From Cryptomeria japonica (lineage: Eukaryota; Streptophyta; Pinopsida; Cupressales; Cupressaceae): a stretch of DNA of 64,000 bases. Positions 12,135 to 22,906 of the stretch are shown one piece after another. Numbering within the stretch: the first letter of the stretch is position 1; every line of letters starts with the position of its first letter. The position numbers and the translations under genes are program-made. The notes beneath the pieces are model-generated. The model was not told the DNA's origin. It did not search any database and worked only from the letters and a program-made list of their open reading frames with translations. The stretch covers positions 287,615,957-287,679,956 of the forward strand of contig NC_081410.1 of assembly GCF_030272615.1 (NCBI RefSeq), in the 5' to 3' direction.

Positions 12135-12816
12135 CTTCATAGCTTCTAGAGAGGTCAACAATTCTCTATGGCTGTAAACCCTTCCAATCCTCAAAATAGC
12201 CCTTTGTATGGAAGCAAATTTTTTATGATTATTTAGGATTCTATAGGCAGCTGCTTGTACAATTTTCCCCATTGAAAGGGTCTCTTCATTTTCTCCAGTT
12301 AGCAGATAAAATTCCTCATCTTGGGATGGCTATTTATATGGTGTTCTCCAATCCTTAAATTCATGTACCAATTCAATCTTTATGTTAGCAAGAGTTTCCT
12401 ACTTTTTATTGGATGTCTGTTGTTCCACACTTCTAGCATATTCATCAATATCAAGGGTCTTTAACACATGGGGATATTTTTTGAGATGTTCAACTGCCAT
12501 TTCTTGTGTTTCCTCATCCATATCATCTATATCCTATCCTGCATCTTCACAGTATACATCCTCAGCCATTTTCTTGGCTAGTTCATATGACTGGAGGAAT
12601 TCTAGTATCATCCAATGGATCCATAACATGGTTCCTAGAAGCTACTTGCTCGGTCCCTCTAACCCTTAAAAAACCAGCATGATTTATAAAGACAAGTCGC
12701 TTCATAACTTCTAGAGGGGTCAACAATTCTCTGTGACTGTAAATCCTTCCAGCCCTCAAAATAGCCCTTTGTATGGAAGCAACTTTTCTAGGTCCAATAC
12801 CAACTACAAATTGCAT
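12135..12816 (-). pseudogene. SPT6-related gene fragment captured by the CACTA element
   Basis: The minus-strand translation from 12816 reads MQFVVGIGPRKVASIQRAI, then KRLVFINHAGFLRVRG and DPLDDTRIPP, as in the helix-hairpin-helix region of the transcription elongation factor SPT6. After a one-base frame change near 12600 it continues SYELAKKMAEDVYCED, EMAVEHLKKYPHVLKTLDID, PSQDEEFYLLTGENEETL and MGKIVQAA, the lead-in to the SPT6 S1 domain. Several TAG stops break it. At 12240-12135 the helix-hairpin-helix segment (FASIQRAILRIGRVYSHREL) is repeated in frame and is then cut by the LTR element; ~20 more bases lie at 6668-6688. SPT6 is a histone chaperone and Pol II elongation factor; this copy is dead. 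The family call rests on recognised residues, not a search. Confidence 0.8.
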
Positions 12817-12886
12817 ATTTTATTTGTTAGTTGTGTATTTTTTTATGGGTTAATAGAAATTTGGGTATTGTATAGAACTTTAAAAG

Positions 12887-12973
12887 AATTGATGGAGTAA
12901 CTGTAACAACTCCATCAATTTAGTAACTTTATAGAGCTTTGTGTATAGAATTGATGGAAACACTCCATCAATT
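12887..12973. repeat. Two adjacent small inverted repeats
   Basis: AATTGATGGAGT (12887-12898) pairs with ACTCCATCAATT (12909-12920). A second pair, AATTGATGGA (12949-12958) and TCCATCAATT (12964-12973), has a shorter loop. Both are followed by the same AGTAACTTTATAG sequence, so this is a local duplication of a hairpin. Role unknown. Confidence 0.7.
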
Positions 12974-14429
12974 CAGTAACTTTATAGTGAAATTCATAGA
13001 TTTAATTTCCTTTTGTTACTACATGATGGGCTCGACCCTCATGGGAGCCATATTTGTCCTCACATATAGCACTCATATTCATGTATTAAGCAAACTCTAT
13101 AATTGATGCATATTTAATTGTTTTATCCTTGAAGTCTTTCATTAATGAAGGCCAACAACAATGATCAAATAAAACTTTCTTCTCAAGTTGAATGGAACCT
13201 TTTATACCAATGCATCTATGTTTTCCTACCCTCATGGATCAAGAATTGACATCAGCTAAACAATCTTCTTTATGTTATAGCATTTCTCCGAAGTGCCTTT
13301 GGCATGCTTTAGATGTGTCAGTATTAACTAGATTGAATATATTTTTAAAGTCTCTTAACATATTCCATGACAAGAAAATGACTCATTTGAATTAAGGAGT
13401 ACTTTCCTAAACTATTCCTTCATATTAAACAATCCCTTCCCACACCCACAACATAATTTATATCCATGTTAGTTGTAATGAGAGTTTTAAGACCAACAAT
13501 CATTGAACATAGGATAGAAGAAAACTCGTTATACACAAGATAAGTATTTCAATCAGTGATTTTAAACATCCATCATGATTAAACATCACATATCATAAGA
13601 TTTTTTAACAAAAACTAGGGATTCACATAATATTCAATCATATCATAGGATATAAATTATCAATAATTATAAAGAAAGAGAAAGTCAACTATATAATCTC
13701 AGCAAGCCACCATACATAAATTATATTTTGTAGAAAATAAAATAAAGTATATATTGACATAGCATATATATTTTATATAGAAACTATATGTTGACATAGC
13801 ATATATATAAACTATGTATTTCAAATTTTGATCGCGTGCGCAGGAGCACGACATAGCATACTGCACCAAGACCCTAATTGAATAGTTGCACTGAGAACCA
13901 TTGCATATAGCCCCTAATTGGAGAGTTGTGAGACTTCACTGGATGAGTGTTGCAAGCCCATTGAGTTGAGGAGGAAGACTAGGAACCATTTGGCAGGAGG
14001 AAAGCCAGAGCGAGAGGTGAGGGCACTCGAAAAGGGAAAATCGACCAAGTGACAATGATTGTAAGTGATTTTTCCCCACATTTAAAAATTATATTCAAAA
14101 CATTCCAAAAATCAGTCCTTAAAACCAATTGTTAAACTTCCAAATCCTAACCATAATTTATCAACCACACCTAGGGCTTTAGTCATAATAACAGAGCTAC
14201 AAACATCATCCAAAAAGTTTAAGCTGCATCAAAAAAACTTGTATTGCTCTACTTGATCTTGAAGCACAACAATATTTAATCCTCACACAATGAAGATATC
14301 CCATCCTTCTGCCTTTTCAGTAAGCTTGCCATCTTGACAAAGTTTTAAATCTTTGAGCTCATATTTGTTACAATATTGTTATTAATTAGCGTTCTATTGT
14401 AGGAGAAGTAATTTTTCTGGTATAACATA
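12974..14429. other. CACTA interior without recognisable gene
   Basis: I see no supported coding region. AT-rich sequence includes a short duplication (TTGACATAGCATATATAT) near 13755 and 13795, then a less AT-rich segment at about 13830-14060 that could be captured sequence. Confidence 0.5.
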
Positions 14430-15460
14430 TGATTTTTTTTTGGATTGATAATTGGTATTTATATTATTTAATAAGAAAATGAGTACATTTGAACCAGAGA
14501 AAAGTGGTTTCATAAAACCACCAGTCAGCCCTACCACCCAAAAAACACTTCTACAAAACTGCCTATTCAAACCAAATGTAGAAACCCCCATGGCATATAA
14601 AAAAAACCCCATATCCACACACCCAACAATACAAAATTAGTGTCCATGACACCAGCTCGAATATACAGAGTTCAAGAATAAATCCTAGACACCAAAGACA
14701 TGAAACAACATTTTATCAAAGCAAGATCCAGACCAAAAAAAACTACAATCTAAACCAAGCACAATAATATACCCATAAGTATCTTGTAAGTTGGATCATT
14801 GTTGAAGTCAGAGAGGGACATCATTGCTTGTGTCATACTTTGCCTTGGTTGTAGCTCCCAACCCACCTCCGCTTTGGCCACCTCGTGCAAAGCCTACAAA
14901 ATCTCCTCCATCCTCATCAAATTAACAAAGGTTTTGAATGCTTCCCACCCATGACGAGCCAAGTCCCTGCAATGAGCCTTCAAGCCATCCTCCTACCATC
15001 AGATAAAAGGTAATAGTGCACCTGGTACATCCTAGCCTGCAAAGGTCCTAATGCCCACACCTAGAATTGCTCGTTTATAGATATTGTCCAAATTCAATAG
15101 GTAGTCTGAATCAATCAAAGTTCTCAGAGCCCTATTCACCTTCTCCACCTCTTCTTGAAATTGCAAACCCCAAGAAGCAATCAAAGAGTACACTTCCATG
15201 TTAGTCCGATATTGCTGACTCACATGGACAAAATCTTCCCCAAACAACATTTTAACTGCTTCATACAGACGATGGTATTTTAAAAGGAAAATTCCTTTCA
15301 TCCTCCTATTTTTTATCTTGTCCAAAAATGGCACCAATTTCTTGTCAGTCAAGAATGTGAAATTCACTTCCATTATGCACTGACCAAAACCACCCTACAC
15401 TTGCGACTTTGAGCAAGAAAACAAAATTGACTGTCGCAAAAAAGCCCATGGATTTAAATG
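14430..15460 (-). pseudogene. Unknown gene-family copy 1 (inside CACTA)
   Basis: I do not recognise the family. The minus strand codes for MEVNFTFLTDKKLVPFLDKI (from 15373), then YHRLYEAVKMLFGEDFVHVS, YRTNMEVYSLIASWGLQFQ and DSDYLLNLD. After stops come LKAHCRDLARHGWEAFKTF and ALHEVAKAEV. The same protein is encoded on the plus strand at 24540-25100, and the conserved residues keep their order over ~200 codons. Both copies end in a T/G-rich trailer and an A-rich run (here near 14440-14480 read on the minus strand), suggesting copies of a polyadenylated transcript. Inside the CACTA it is either captured cargo or an insertion. Confidence 0.6.
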
Positions 15461-15544
15461 CATTAACACATGATACATCATTCCTCGCATCTACCAGACT
15501 GTGTGCACTAGCCTTCCACATGGGTTGGAATTGAATACACATTT

Positions 15545-15625
15545 GTATATTAGAAATAATAATAATAGTATATTAGAAATAATAATAGTATACTAGAAAT
15601 AATAATAGTATATAGGAAATAATGG
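15545..15625 (+). repeat. AT-rich short tandem repeat
   Basis: About four imperfect copies of TATTAGAAATAATAATAG head to tail. Confidence 0.85.
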
Positions 15626-17149
15626 ATTAACAATTTACGGATTAGACTGAGCAGTAGTTTGGGGCATCAATTAGAGAAAACCTACTTACACTTTGACCCA
15701 AAGAGGATTTATATAGTCATTATATCCCCTCACCAACTATTTTAACCAAATTTCTAATTAGTTGGTTGTTTGGAAAACAAAATGCTACTTTTTGCACCAA
15801 AATTGCAAAGTTGCTCATTCAGCTTTTGAGCAATTTTGATAACTTTTGCAATATTCAACCAAATGATCTCCTATCAACCTGGGACTTCTCAAATATGCTA
15901 AATATGACATAAAACCATGAATTACATTAATTTCATCACTTTTGGCCACCTCTCGAGGTGTTTACTAGTGTTGACCTATTCAGTTTCTAGTTGACCTAGA
16001 CATGACAAAAAATGGCACAATGGCCTTACAACTTTGATCCAATACATGGAATAACCTCAAAACTCCACGTTTTGAGGCCCTCAAACTGATGATGAACTTA
16101 GAAATCCAAATTTTCTCTAAAAACTAATTCTTGAACTAATGAATGATACTGAGAACTTGCATTCTAACTTAAAGTTCACTTAACTGAAACTCCCACCCTT
16201 TAGTCATTTCCATGTGCATGTTTATGGTAGTCCAATCTACTAAAAAACAATATCATCAATGCACTTTCATTTCTCATATAAGGTGATCATATCTCCATGT
16301 TGCATTGTCTAATCTCAAACTTACTATCATATGCCTCTGTATTTAGAACTTGATTTCTATCACAATCCTTATTCTTCACTCCTCATTACAGGTCTACAAC
16401 ATTGTATCACCATTGTACTGAGCCTTTGTGCATGCCTTATGACTATTACATTTTTGAATGCCTTTTAGTTCTTTTTTTTCTTTAATAGACTTGATCTTCT
16501 TATCTCTCTATGACTATACTTTGTCTTTGATTTTCTTTGCAACAAGACTTTTATGGACTATAATTGGAATTGATGGAATCTCCTTGTATTGCCCTTAAGT
16601 TTGGTGCCTTGAAATGGAGTGTACGCCTTATGATGGCACTGTCTACTTTGTGTTCTACAATATTCTAATGTCTCCAACTTAGATAATTATATTTTGTGAC
16701 TAGATATATCTTTGTATGTGCTTTCTTCTTTAATCATTATCTCCTTGAGTTGTGTATGCCTAAGACTGAAATATTGTTCTTGATAGTCTTGTTACTCACT
16801 ATTTTCTAGAGTTTTCCTTAGGCACGCGCACTATCATATGTTTCCCTTTAAATAATGTCTAGGACTATACCTAACCCTACACAGTTATCCATGATTTCAT
16901 ACTAAGTTCTAGGTCTCTATCTTTATAATATCCTCCTTTGATAGTATTTTTAAACAACAATATGACTATCTGTATGACTATTTATGAATTCTTTATGTAC
17001 TGGCTGCAAGACATTTTTGGCATTTACTATTATGATTCTTTATGATAAGTCTTCTCATGCATTCTTGTAGCTATTTCATCTTTATCTTCTTGATAATGAA
17101 GTACCTACTACGCTTAATCCTTTGTAAGCTTACTGATATTAATGTTGTT
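15626..17149. other. CACTA interior, no gene recognised
   Basis: About 1.5 kb of AT-rich sequence without a supported reading frame or repeat structure. Confidence 0.5.
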
Positions 17150-18134
17150 GATATTAATCCTTTGTAATCGACAAAAGTCAACCCGATGGTAACACCAACA
17201 AGTAGAAGCATGTGATCAGGATAGCATACACTGTTTTAGTCCATTGACATAATACACAGTAGTAGTAATGGAGAAATCTTATCTTGTTGATAGCTGATGA
17301 GGCTATCGGTATGACTTATCCTGATGGACACTGGAAAAAATAAAATGCATCAGCAAAGGTTATGGCGATAAAGGGTCATTGGTGTAGACAAAAGAAGTTG
17401 GGATTTAAAAAAAAAATGTTGGGGAAGGTCGAAATTCGGATGAACACCACAAGACAACTGACGATGTTGCCATGCCTGTGATGACAAAAATGTTGCAGGA
17501 TGCAGTCTCCTCCATCGTCTTAATCATCAAAATTCTGACATCTCCTTGAAGATGGTCCATCGACAGAACACACACTAGCGAGAATGGAGAAATCATGTCT
17601 TGCCGATAGCCAATGAGGCTATCGGTAAGACTTATCCCGATGGAAAATGGCAAAAGTAAAATGCTTGGAAAAGGTTACAATGTTAAAGGGTCATTAGCAA
17701 AGGTTATGACGATAAAGGATGCAATGAGATTAGAATTCCGATGTCTCCTCGTCAAAAAAACATGCCGCCTAGCGGCAATGGAGAAATCTGGTCTTGCTGA
17801 TAGCCGATGAGGCTATCGGTAAGACTTATCTTGATGGACACTGCCAAAGTAAAAATGCACCAGCAAAGGTTACGATGATATATAAAGGGTCATTGGCAGC
17901 GGTTATGGCGATAAAGGATGCAACAAGGTCAGAATTTTGATGTCTCCTCGTCAGAAAAACATACCATGGGTGCATAGAAATTTTTGATGTGGTGTTGTCT
18001 GAATGTCGACATGAATCCTATCATCGTAATCATTGACAAAAAAATAGCGACAAACAAATACGTTAGAATTTTGATGTTTAGTTGTCTGAGTTCCAATGAA
18101 TGGTCATCAAAAAATTGCTCCAAATGTACTAGTG
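17150..18134 (-). repeat. Right terminal/subterminal inverted repeat of the CACTA element, internally amplified
   Basis: It is inverted relative to 4927-5650. A unit containing ATGGAGAAATC, a short linker and GATGAGGCTATCGGTA(T/A)GACT occurs three times, beginning near 17270, 17583 and 17781 (spacing ~313 and ~197). The left end has only one copy of this block, so the right end has been expanded. It ends in TACTAGTG at 18127-18134. Confidence 0.85.
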
Positions 18135-18137
18135 TGG

Positions 18138-18925
18138 TCTTATACTCTCCTTTATGTGGGCTGGGTGATTTGGAAGGAATGCAACAATAGAATTTTCAGG
18201 GACCAGCATCTTCTGAAAGACATCATCTTTGGAAAAATTTTCAGGGCTATTGGGGAAAATTTGAATTGTCTTAATTCCAACCCTAGGTCCAAGGAAAAAT
18301 TGATATGCCAAGATTATGACCATAGGGTGGCTCAAGCTTGGATCATCAAGATGGATATTACCTATGCCTTAAAGTCTATTAAGAAAGCTGGAGTTGGATT
18401 TTTTTCGAATCTCCCTTTGCCGGGATGGTTAGATATTAATATGATGGGGTAGCCAAAGGTAATCCTAAGCTGGCTAGGTGTGGGGGAGTGATTAGAGATA
18501 AGAATATAGGTTTATTGCAATAGTGACACTCCCCTTAGGATGCCAGACCAACCACCTTGTTGAAGCCATTGGAGCCTACCAAGTTTTAAATCTGGCTCAT
18601 CAACTCAAGTGAAAATGTGTATGGCTTGAAGGGGATTCCAATAATATTATTCAATGCCTTAGAGGTAACTATAAGCCTTTTTGGACTATAGAGGGATGGA
18701 TTAATTTATCCAAGGAAATCATTGGAACTTTTGAAAAATGTGTGATTTCTCATTCCTACTGGGGAACTAATATGGTGGTGGATTTTTTTGCCAATAAAGG
18801 GGTTGTGGCTAGAGAAAGGATGATGTGGAACTTTAATGACATGATGGAAGAGGATGTTATCGCTTTGCTTAAGTATGATGGGATTCATGAAAGAGAAAAT
18901 AAATCCCACCTTTTCCAATAATTTA
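18138..18925 (+). pseudogene. LINE part 2: end of zf-RVT linker and RNase H-like domain
   Basis: This continues the LINE interrupted at 4926. SYTLLYVGWVIWKECNNRIF is followed by a linker to about 18420, then in a shifted frame an RNase H-like domain (RVT_3 type): DGVAKGNPKLARCGGVIRDK, LVEAIGAYQVL, WLEGDSNNIIQCLRG and a C-terminal DFFANKGV. Stops and frameshifts make it dead. The expected LINE 3' tail, seen elsewhere as a CCCTTCAAAACC block and poly-A, is not visible directly downstream. Confidence 0.85.
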
Positions 18926-20240
18926 ATGTCACCTTACTTGAATCATGTCATGATTTCCTTCATGTGTTATAACACAATTCCCAATGCTTTCGTTTGCGTG
19001 GGTGGATTTATTGCTAGATTAAGTCTGTTTTACTCACATGCTTTCTAGGAATTTTGGTGGCTTGGATGGTTTTCTTTTCTTCAACATAGTTTCAAGCATT
19101 TCTACTCTATAACTAGGAGATAGGCGTCATGAAGAGCTGGTTGACTGTGATGGTTTAAGGAAGAATCTGACCTTATGGGGGCTTTTGGTGAGGGGTGGCC
19201 TCACTCCATGCATTCAGAAGCTTCATGGGTGGGATCCAAGTATCATCGAGATCTTTTCCAAGGGCTGGAAAAATGGTAACATTTCATTGTGTGGTAGAAA
19301 TGTGGTGGTTGATGAGAAGCTTATTTCAGAAGTTATGGGTTTGTCTATTGAGAAAATGAAATTATATAGAAATATAAAATGCTCTGAGTTGGTTGTGATC
19401 AAATTTCCTAAATCTTAAAAGGAAAGAGAGAAACTGGTTAGGCCTCCTCAGGGAAGCTATGACATGTCGCAAATTAAGCCAGTTTGGAGGGACCTTCTAA
19501 AAGTCTTGATGGAATACATCACTTTAGCTGGGTTCTTTACCAGAGCCTTCAACCATCATTTTGTGCTTCTCAATTATTTCAAGCATCAGGTAAGGGTTTC
19601 TACCCCATTCTTCTTACTGTCCTCCCTTAGCTCCAACATTAAGGATCATAGGAAGAACCCTGTCAAAAATCTCATTCTTCATGGGAACTCATTTCATCAT
19701 ATGTTGGAGTGGATCCTCTAGTATTGAGGGCGGCTAACATCGAAACTTCTTTTAATTTATGACCATGTTAAGGCCCTGCCTACTCCCTCCAATGTTATTT
19801 TTGTCTCAGAGGAGGATGAGAAGAATTCTAGTGATTTTGAGGGGGATGATTGGGATACTGAGTTAGAGGAGGATGATTATGTACCCCCAAGAAGACAAAA
19901 AATTCTCCCAAAGAAAGCATAAAATCTCTCACTGGGGGAAAGGCAAGGGGAAGGGGAAGGTGATTTGTGCTCCCCCTAAGGTAGGGTCCGAAAAAATAAA
20001 GAAAACTAGGTATTCCTTAGACCCTTTCCCTAATGATGATAAAGAAAAGTTGGGGGAAGGAAGGATAGTTCTATGGTAGGTAAAGGAAAAGTTGAGGAGT
20101 TGGGTGACCCTCTCTATGAGTTGGATAAGAATAATGTTGGTTCCCCTATTTTGAGCAGGGATAACTTTAAGAAACCACTCCCCAAGGAAAAGTGTAAAAT
20201 CTTGGAGAATCAAACATTATTTTTTGGGGGAAATTTTCAT
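18926..20240 (+). pseudogene. Decayed accessory reading frame, unknown
   Basis: Coding-like sequence from about 19130. GLTPCIQKLHGWDPSIIEIF and GRNVVVDEKLISEVMGLSIE lie in one frame (19185-19721) broken by TAA near 19416. An acidic stretch follows (EEDEKNSSDFEGDDWDTELE, near 19810-19875) and then a Lys-rich stretch. The pattern of a charged segment, (V)DEKLISEVMGLS, and a later hydrophobic block resembles the N-terminal part of the long frame at 45999-47117 (KITKEIIHVITGYP). I infer a shared class of plant retroelement accessory protein; no catalytic motif is visible. Confidence 0.45.
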
Positions 20241-21167
20241 ATTTATGGTGAAATATTTTTCAAAATAGGAAAAAAATTTATTTTGTATTGGCAATTTTTT
20301 CTAGGGTACGAAAAATTTCATAAAATTCTAGAGAATAATAGCTTGTTCTATGGGGAAAATATATATTGTAGGAGGCAAATATTTTTTCGTTTAAAGGAAC
20401 AAATATATAATTGTATGGGTGAAAATTTTTACTCCGAAGGAAAAATTATTTAAGTGTATTCGTGATTTTTATCCACTACTTGAAAATTATTTAATTTGTT
20501 TGGCTAATATTTTGTTATTTATGGAAAAATATATATTTTATTGGCGATTTCATGAATTCATTGCCATTAATAGACATTGCACATCACACCATATTGAGTT
20601 CGGACTCTGCACGATGTATTGATAAGTGTGGCCTCTTTGACACGTGAAGGGTGACACGTACCTAAAATCCATCAATGATTTTAAACCATTCGATGATTGT
20701 CTATCAATGGCTGAAGTTTTATTTCGGCCCAAATTTCTGAAGAGAATGTAGTTCACCAAAAAGTGCCCAGAATGGAATTGGATTCAATAGACATGTATCA
20801 AATGTCACAGTCAATAATATTGGTCATTTAATATGTGTCTAGTCATTAATTGCAATCCACTCTATCCCCACGACTTCCAATGTGGTATTTGGTACTTGTT
20901 TATAGCTATTTCCAATTTTGCACACTAGTGCATTTATGGGAAATATTTGAAGAGATATACGAAAGATTTAAAAAAATTTAAAGGAATTAATATAGTTAGA
21001 GAAGGAATTATTGCAATCAAGAGCTTCAGTTATTTATAGATTATCTTTTCTTCTTTCATCTTCAATTAGCCTTTGGTAGATAAATCATCCGAGCTCACGG
21101 TATTTAAATTCCGCCTCTGGTTTAGGTCTATAGGCTCAAGCTGTATAATTTGGTATTCTGATTTCTC
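20241..21167. other. Low-complexity and unassigned sequence
   Basis: 20241-20540 is a T/A-rich run in which GGGGAAA(A/T)TTTT(C/A)AT-like and GGAAAAAATTT-like blocks recur, keeping one frame open by composition alone. 20541-21167 shows no gene or repeat I can support. Confidence 0.4.
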
Positions 21168-21437
21168 ATGATGGACACTCCTATCCAATTGAGAAGCATT
21201 TCTACAGAGGAGCGGAGGGCCTTTTTGAGCTCTGTTAGAGACCCAACCCTCCAATCAGTCTATAAGGAGGTTGGGATGTTCACTAATGAGGCTGTGAGGA
21301 TGGTGTTGGGCAGAGAGTGTTTGCATAATGAAAATAGATATTGTGTTAACACAGACATTACATCCCGATTCTTGGCATCTCTTCTGTACCTCAAAGGAGA
21401 CAAGGTGGATATGTTGATGTTGTTGTTGGCATTATAA
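21168..21437 (+). pseudogene. Short unrecognised coding-like stretch
   Basis: About 89 codons with a protein-like composition (SISTEERRAFLSSVRDP, FTNEAVRMVLGRE). No domain is recognised and no neighbour supports a function. It stops ~90 bases before the LTR at 21525 and may be a fragment of the sequence that LTR entered. Confidence 0.3.
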
Positions 21438-21524
21438 CAGACAAGGAGAGATTGTTGGCATTTCAATAAGGATATTGAGAAGGTTGTTGATGATTATGGA
21501 TATAACTAATCAAGGATGTTTTAC

Positions 21525-22906
21525 TGTCTTAATATTATTATTTTGTCATTGATGTCAAGAAATTGATTTTCTAATTCAGTCCGATGTTGCCATATCTTAA
21601 GAAGTATGATTTGATGAGTATAAAGATGTCGGTAAAAGACACAGAAAGAATATGATGAATAAGGGGAGAAATAAGTTATTCAATGGGCAACTATTACTGA
21701 GTTAGAAAATCATGAGATCATGATGTTTAGATTGTTTTGATATCATACATATGTTATTGATTGTAAGGTTAATACTATACTATGTTACCGAGCAAAGAAC
21801 CTAGTCGGTAAACCCTAAGGTTATCGCTATCGGTTAATGAAGGCGATATTTCTACCGAGTAAAGTTTAATATTTACCGAGTTGCAACCAAGTAATAATAT
21901 AATGCATTGAATGAATAAAAGCATTATTTAATGAAGGAAGTTGATGAGCTGGCTATGATTAAATGATTGGTATGTCGTGAATGAAGTTTGTTAAAGAATC
22001 TATGGCAAAGGAAAATCAACAGGAAGATCTATAGCATAGATTGAACCGCAATACCCTAGCACACGTTCCAAGAAATGTATGCAAGTTCCAAGATGGGGTA
22101 AAATGTTTTCAGATCGAAGGATACATTGAACCTGGTCAATTTTGAAGATCTGATGGCTATGATTGATCATGGGAAATGTGATCAAGGAGATTAAGCGGTT
22201 GACAAATTGTTTATAAATAAGGTACTATTGATAAACAATGGATATCGAAAAGTGTATGCACAAGGATGCTACATAGTGATTACCGAGCACTGAAGCTTGA
22301 AGACCTATTTTGAATAACAGAGTATAGAGCCCAACAGAAGGACAAGATTAGTTCTATGTCTATATTGTATTGAGCAAATAAGAATCTGCTTTAGCATTTC
22401 AAATGTGAAGTTGCAGATAGATTTTTATTACTGTTATTTTGTAAAGTGACAGAAAATCTCTTAACCAAGTGGACTTAACAGTCTTATTTGTAAAACCCTC
22501 TAGCAAGGTGACATTTTGATTGAGTGTTCAAAATCCTTTAACAAGGTCACTTCTAACAAGGTGAAGATCCTAACAGATCTGAGGGAAATCCCTTAACCGG
22601 GTCACATCTAGCAATGTGTTTGTAATCTTTAACAGGATTTGCTTTTAACCGAGCATACTCTAGAAGAGTATATTTCTTAGTGGGTCCGAAATCCCATAGT
22701 GGTTTTTCCCTATTTGGGTTTCCACATTAAATCTAGTGTTATGAGTGTTATGATGTTTATATGCTTTTGAGTTTGCATGTTTAGCGGTTTTGGTTATATT
22801 ACTGAAGTATATGTTACCGAGGTTGAATCTGATGTTTTTATAGAAGATTAAGTTTGTATGATTCACCCCCCCTGTCATCTTATTAGCTTAACATCTGTAC
22901 TTAACA
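21525..22906 (+). mobile_element. Lone LTR, Copia-type
   Basis: It starts TGTCTTAATATT with the TCATTGATGTCAAG block typical of LTR starts in this window. It has a TATA-like TTTATAAATAAGG near 22210, a GGTTTTTCCCT block near 22700, a C-rich tail near 22866 and the end CTTAACA at 22906. A degenerate iMet primer site (AAGTATCAGAAC, 9 of 12) follows, so it may be a 5' LTR with lost interior rather than a solo LTR. An alternative end is 22893. I could not match target duplications. Confidence 0.65.

Larger units (their letters stand above)
4927..18134. mobile_element. CACTA (CMC/EnSpm) DNA transposon, non-autonomous, 13.2 kb
   Basis: The left end reads CACTAGTATGTTTGGAG and the right end, reverse-complemented, CACTAGTACATTTGGAG. 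The direct repeat TGG at 4924-4926 and 18135-18137 is a 3-bp target site duplication, diagnostic for CACTA elements. Joining 4926 to 18138 restores the interrupted LINE frame (KLLW then SYTLLYVGWVIWKEC). Long subterminal inverted repeats flank the interior. No transposase (TNPD-like) or TNPA-like frame was found, so it would have to be mobilised in trans. Cargo comprises an SPT6-related fragment, an unknown gene-family copy and a later LTR-element insertion of 5446 bp; without that insertion the CACTA would be about 7.8 kb. Confidence 0.93.

Noticed and set aside
20073-20453. A 126-residue protein-coding gene
   Set aside because: The open frame arises from T/A-rich repeated blocks; composition is low-complexity and no domain is visible.
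21525-22906. Perfect solo LTR with target duplication
   Set aside because: No matching 5-bp flanks at either plausible end, and a degenerate primer site follows, so solo status is not supported.
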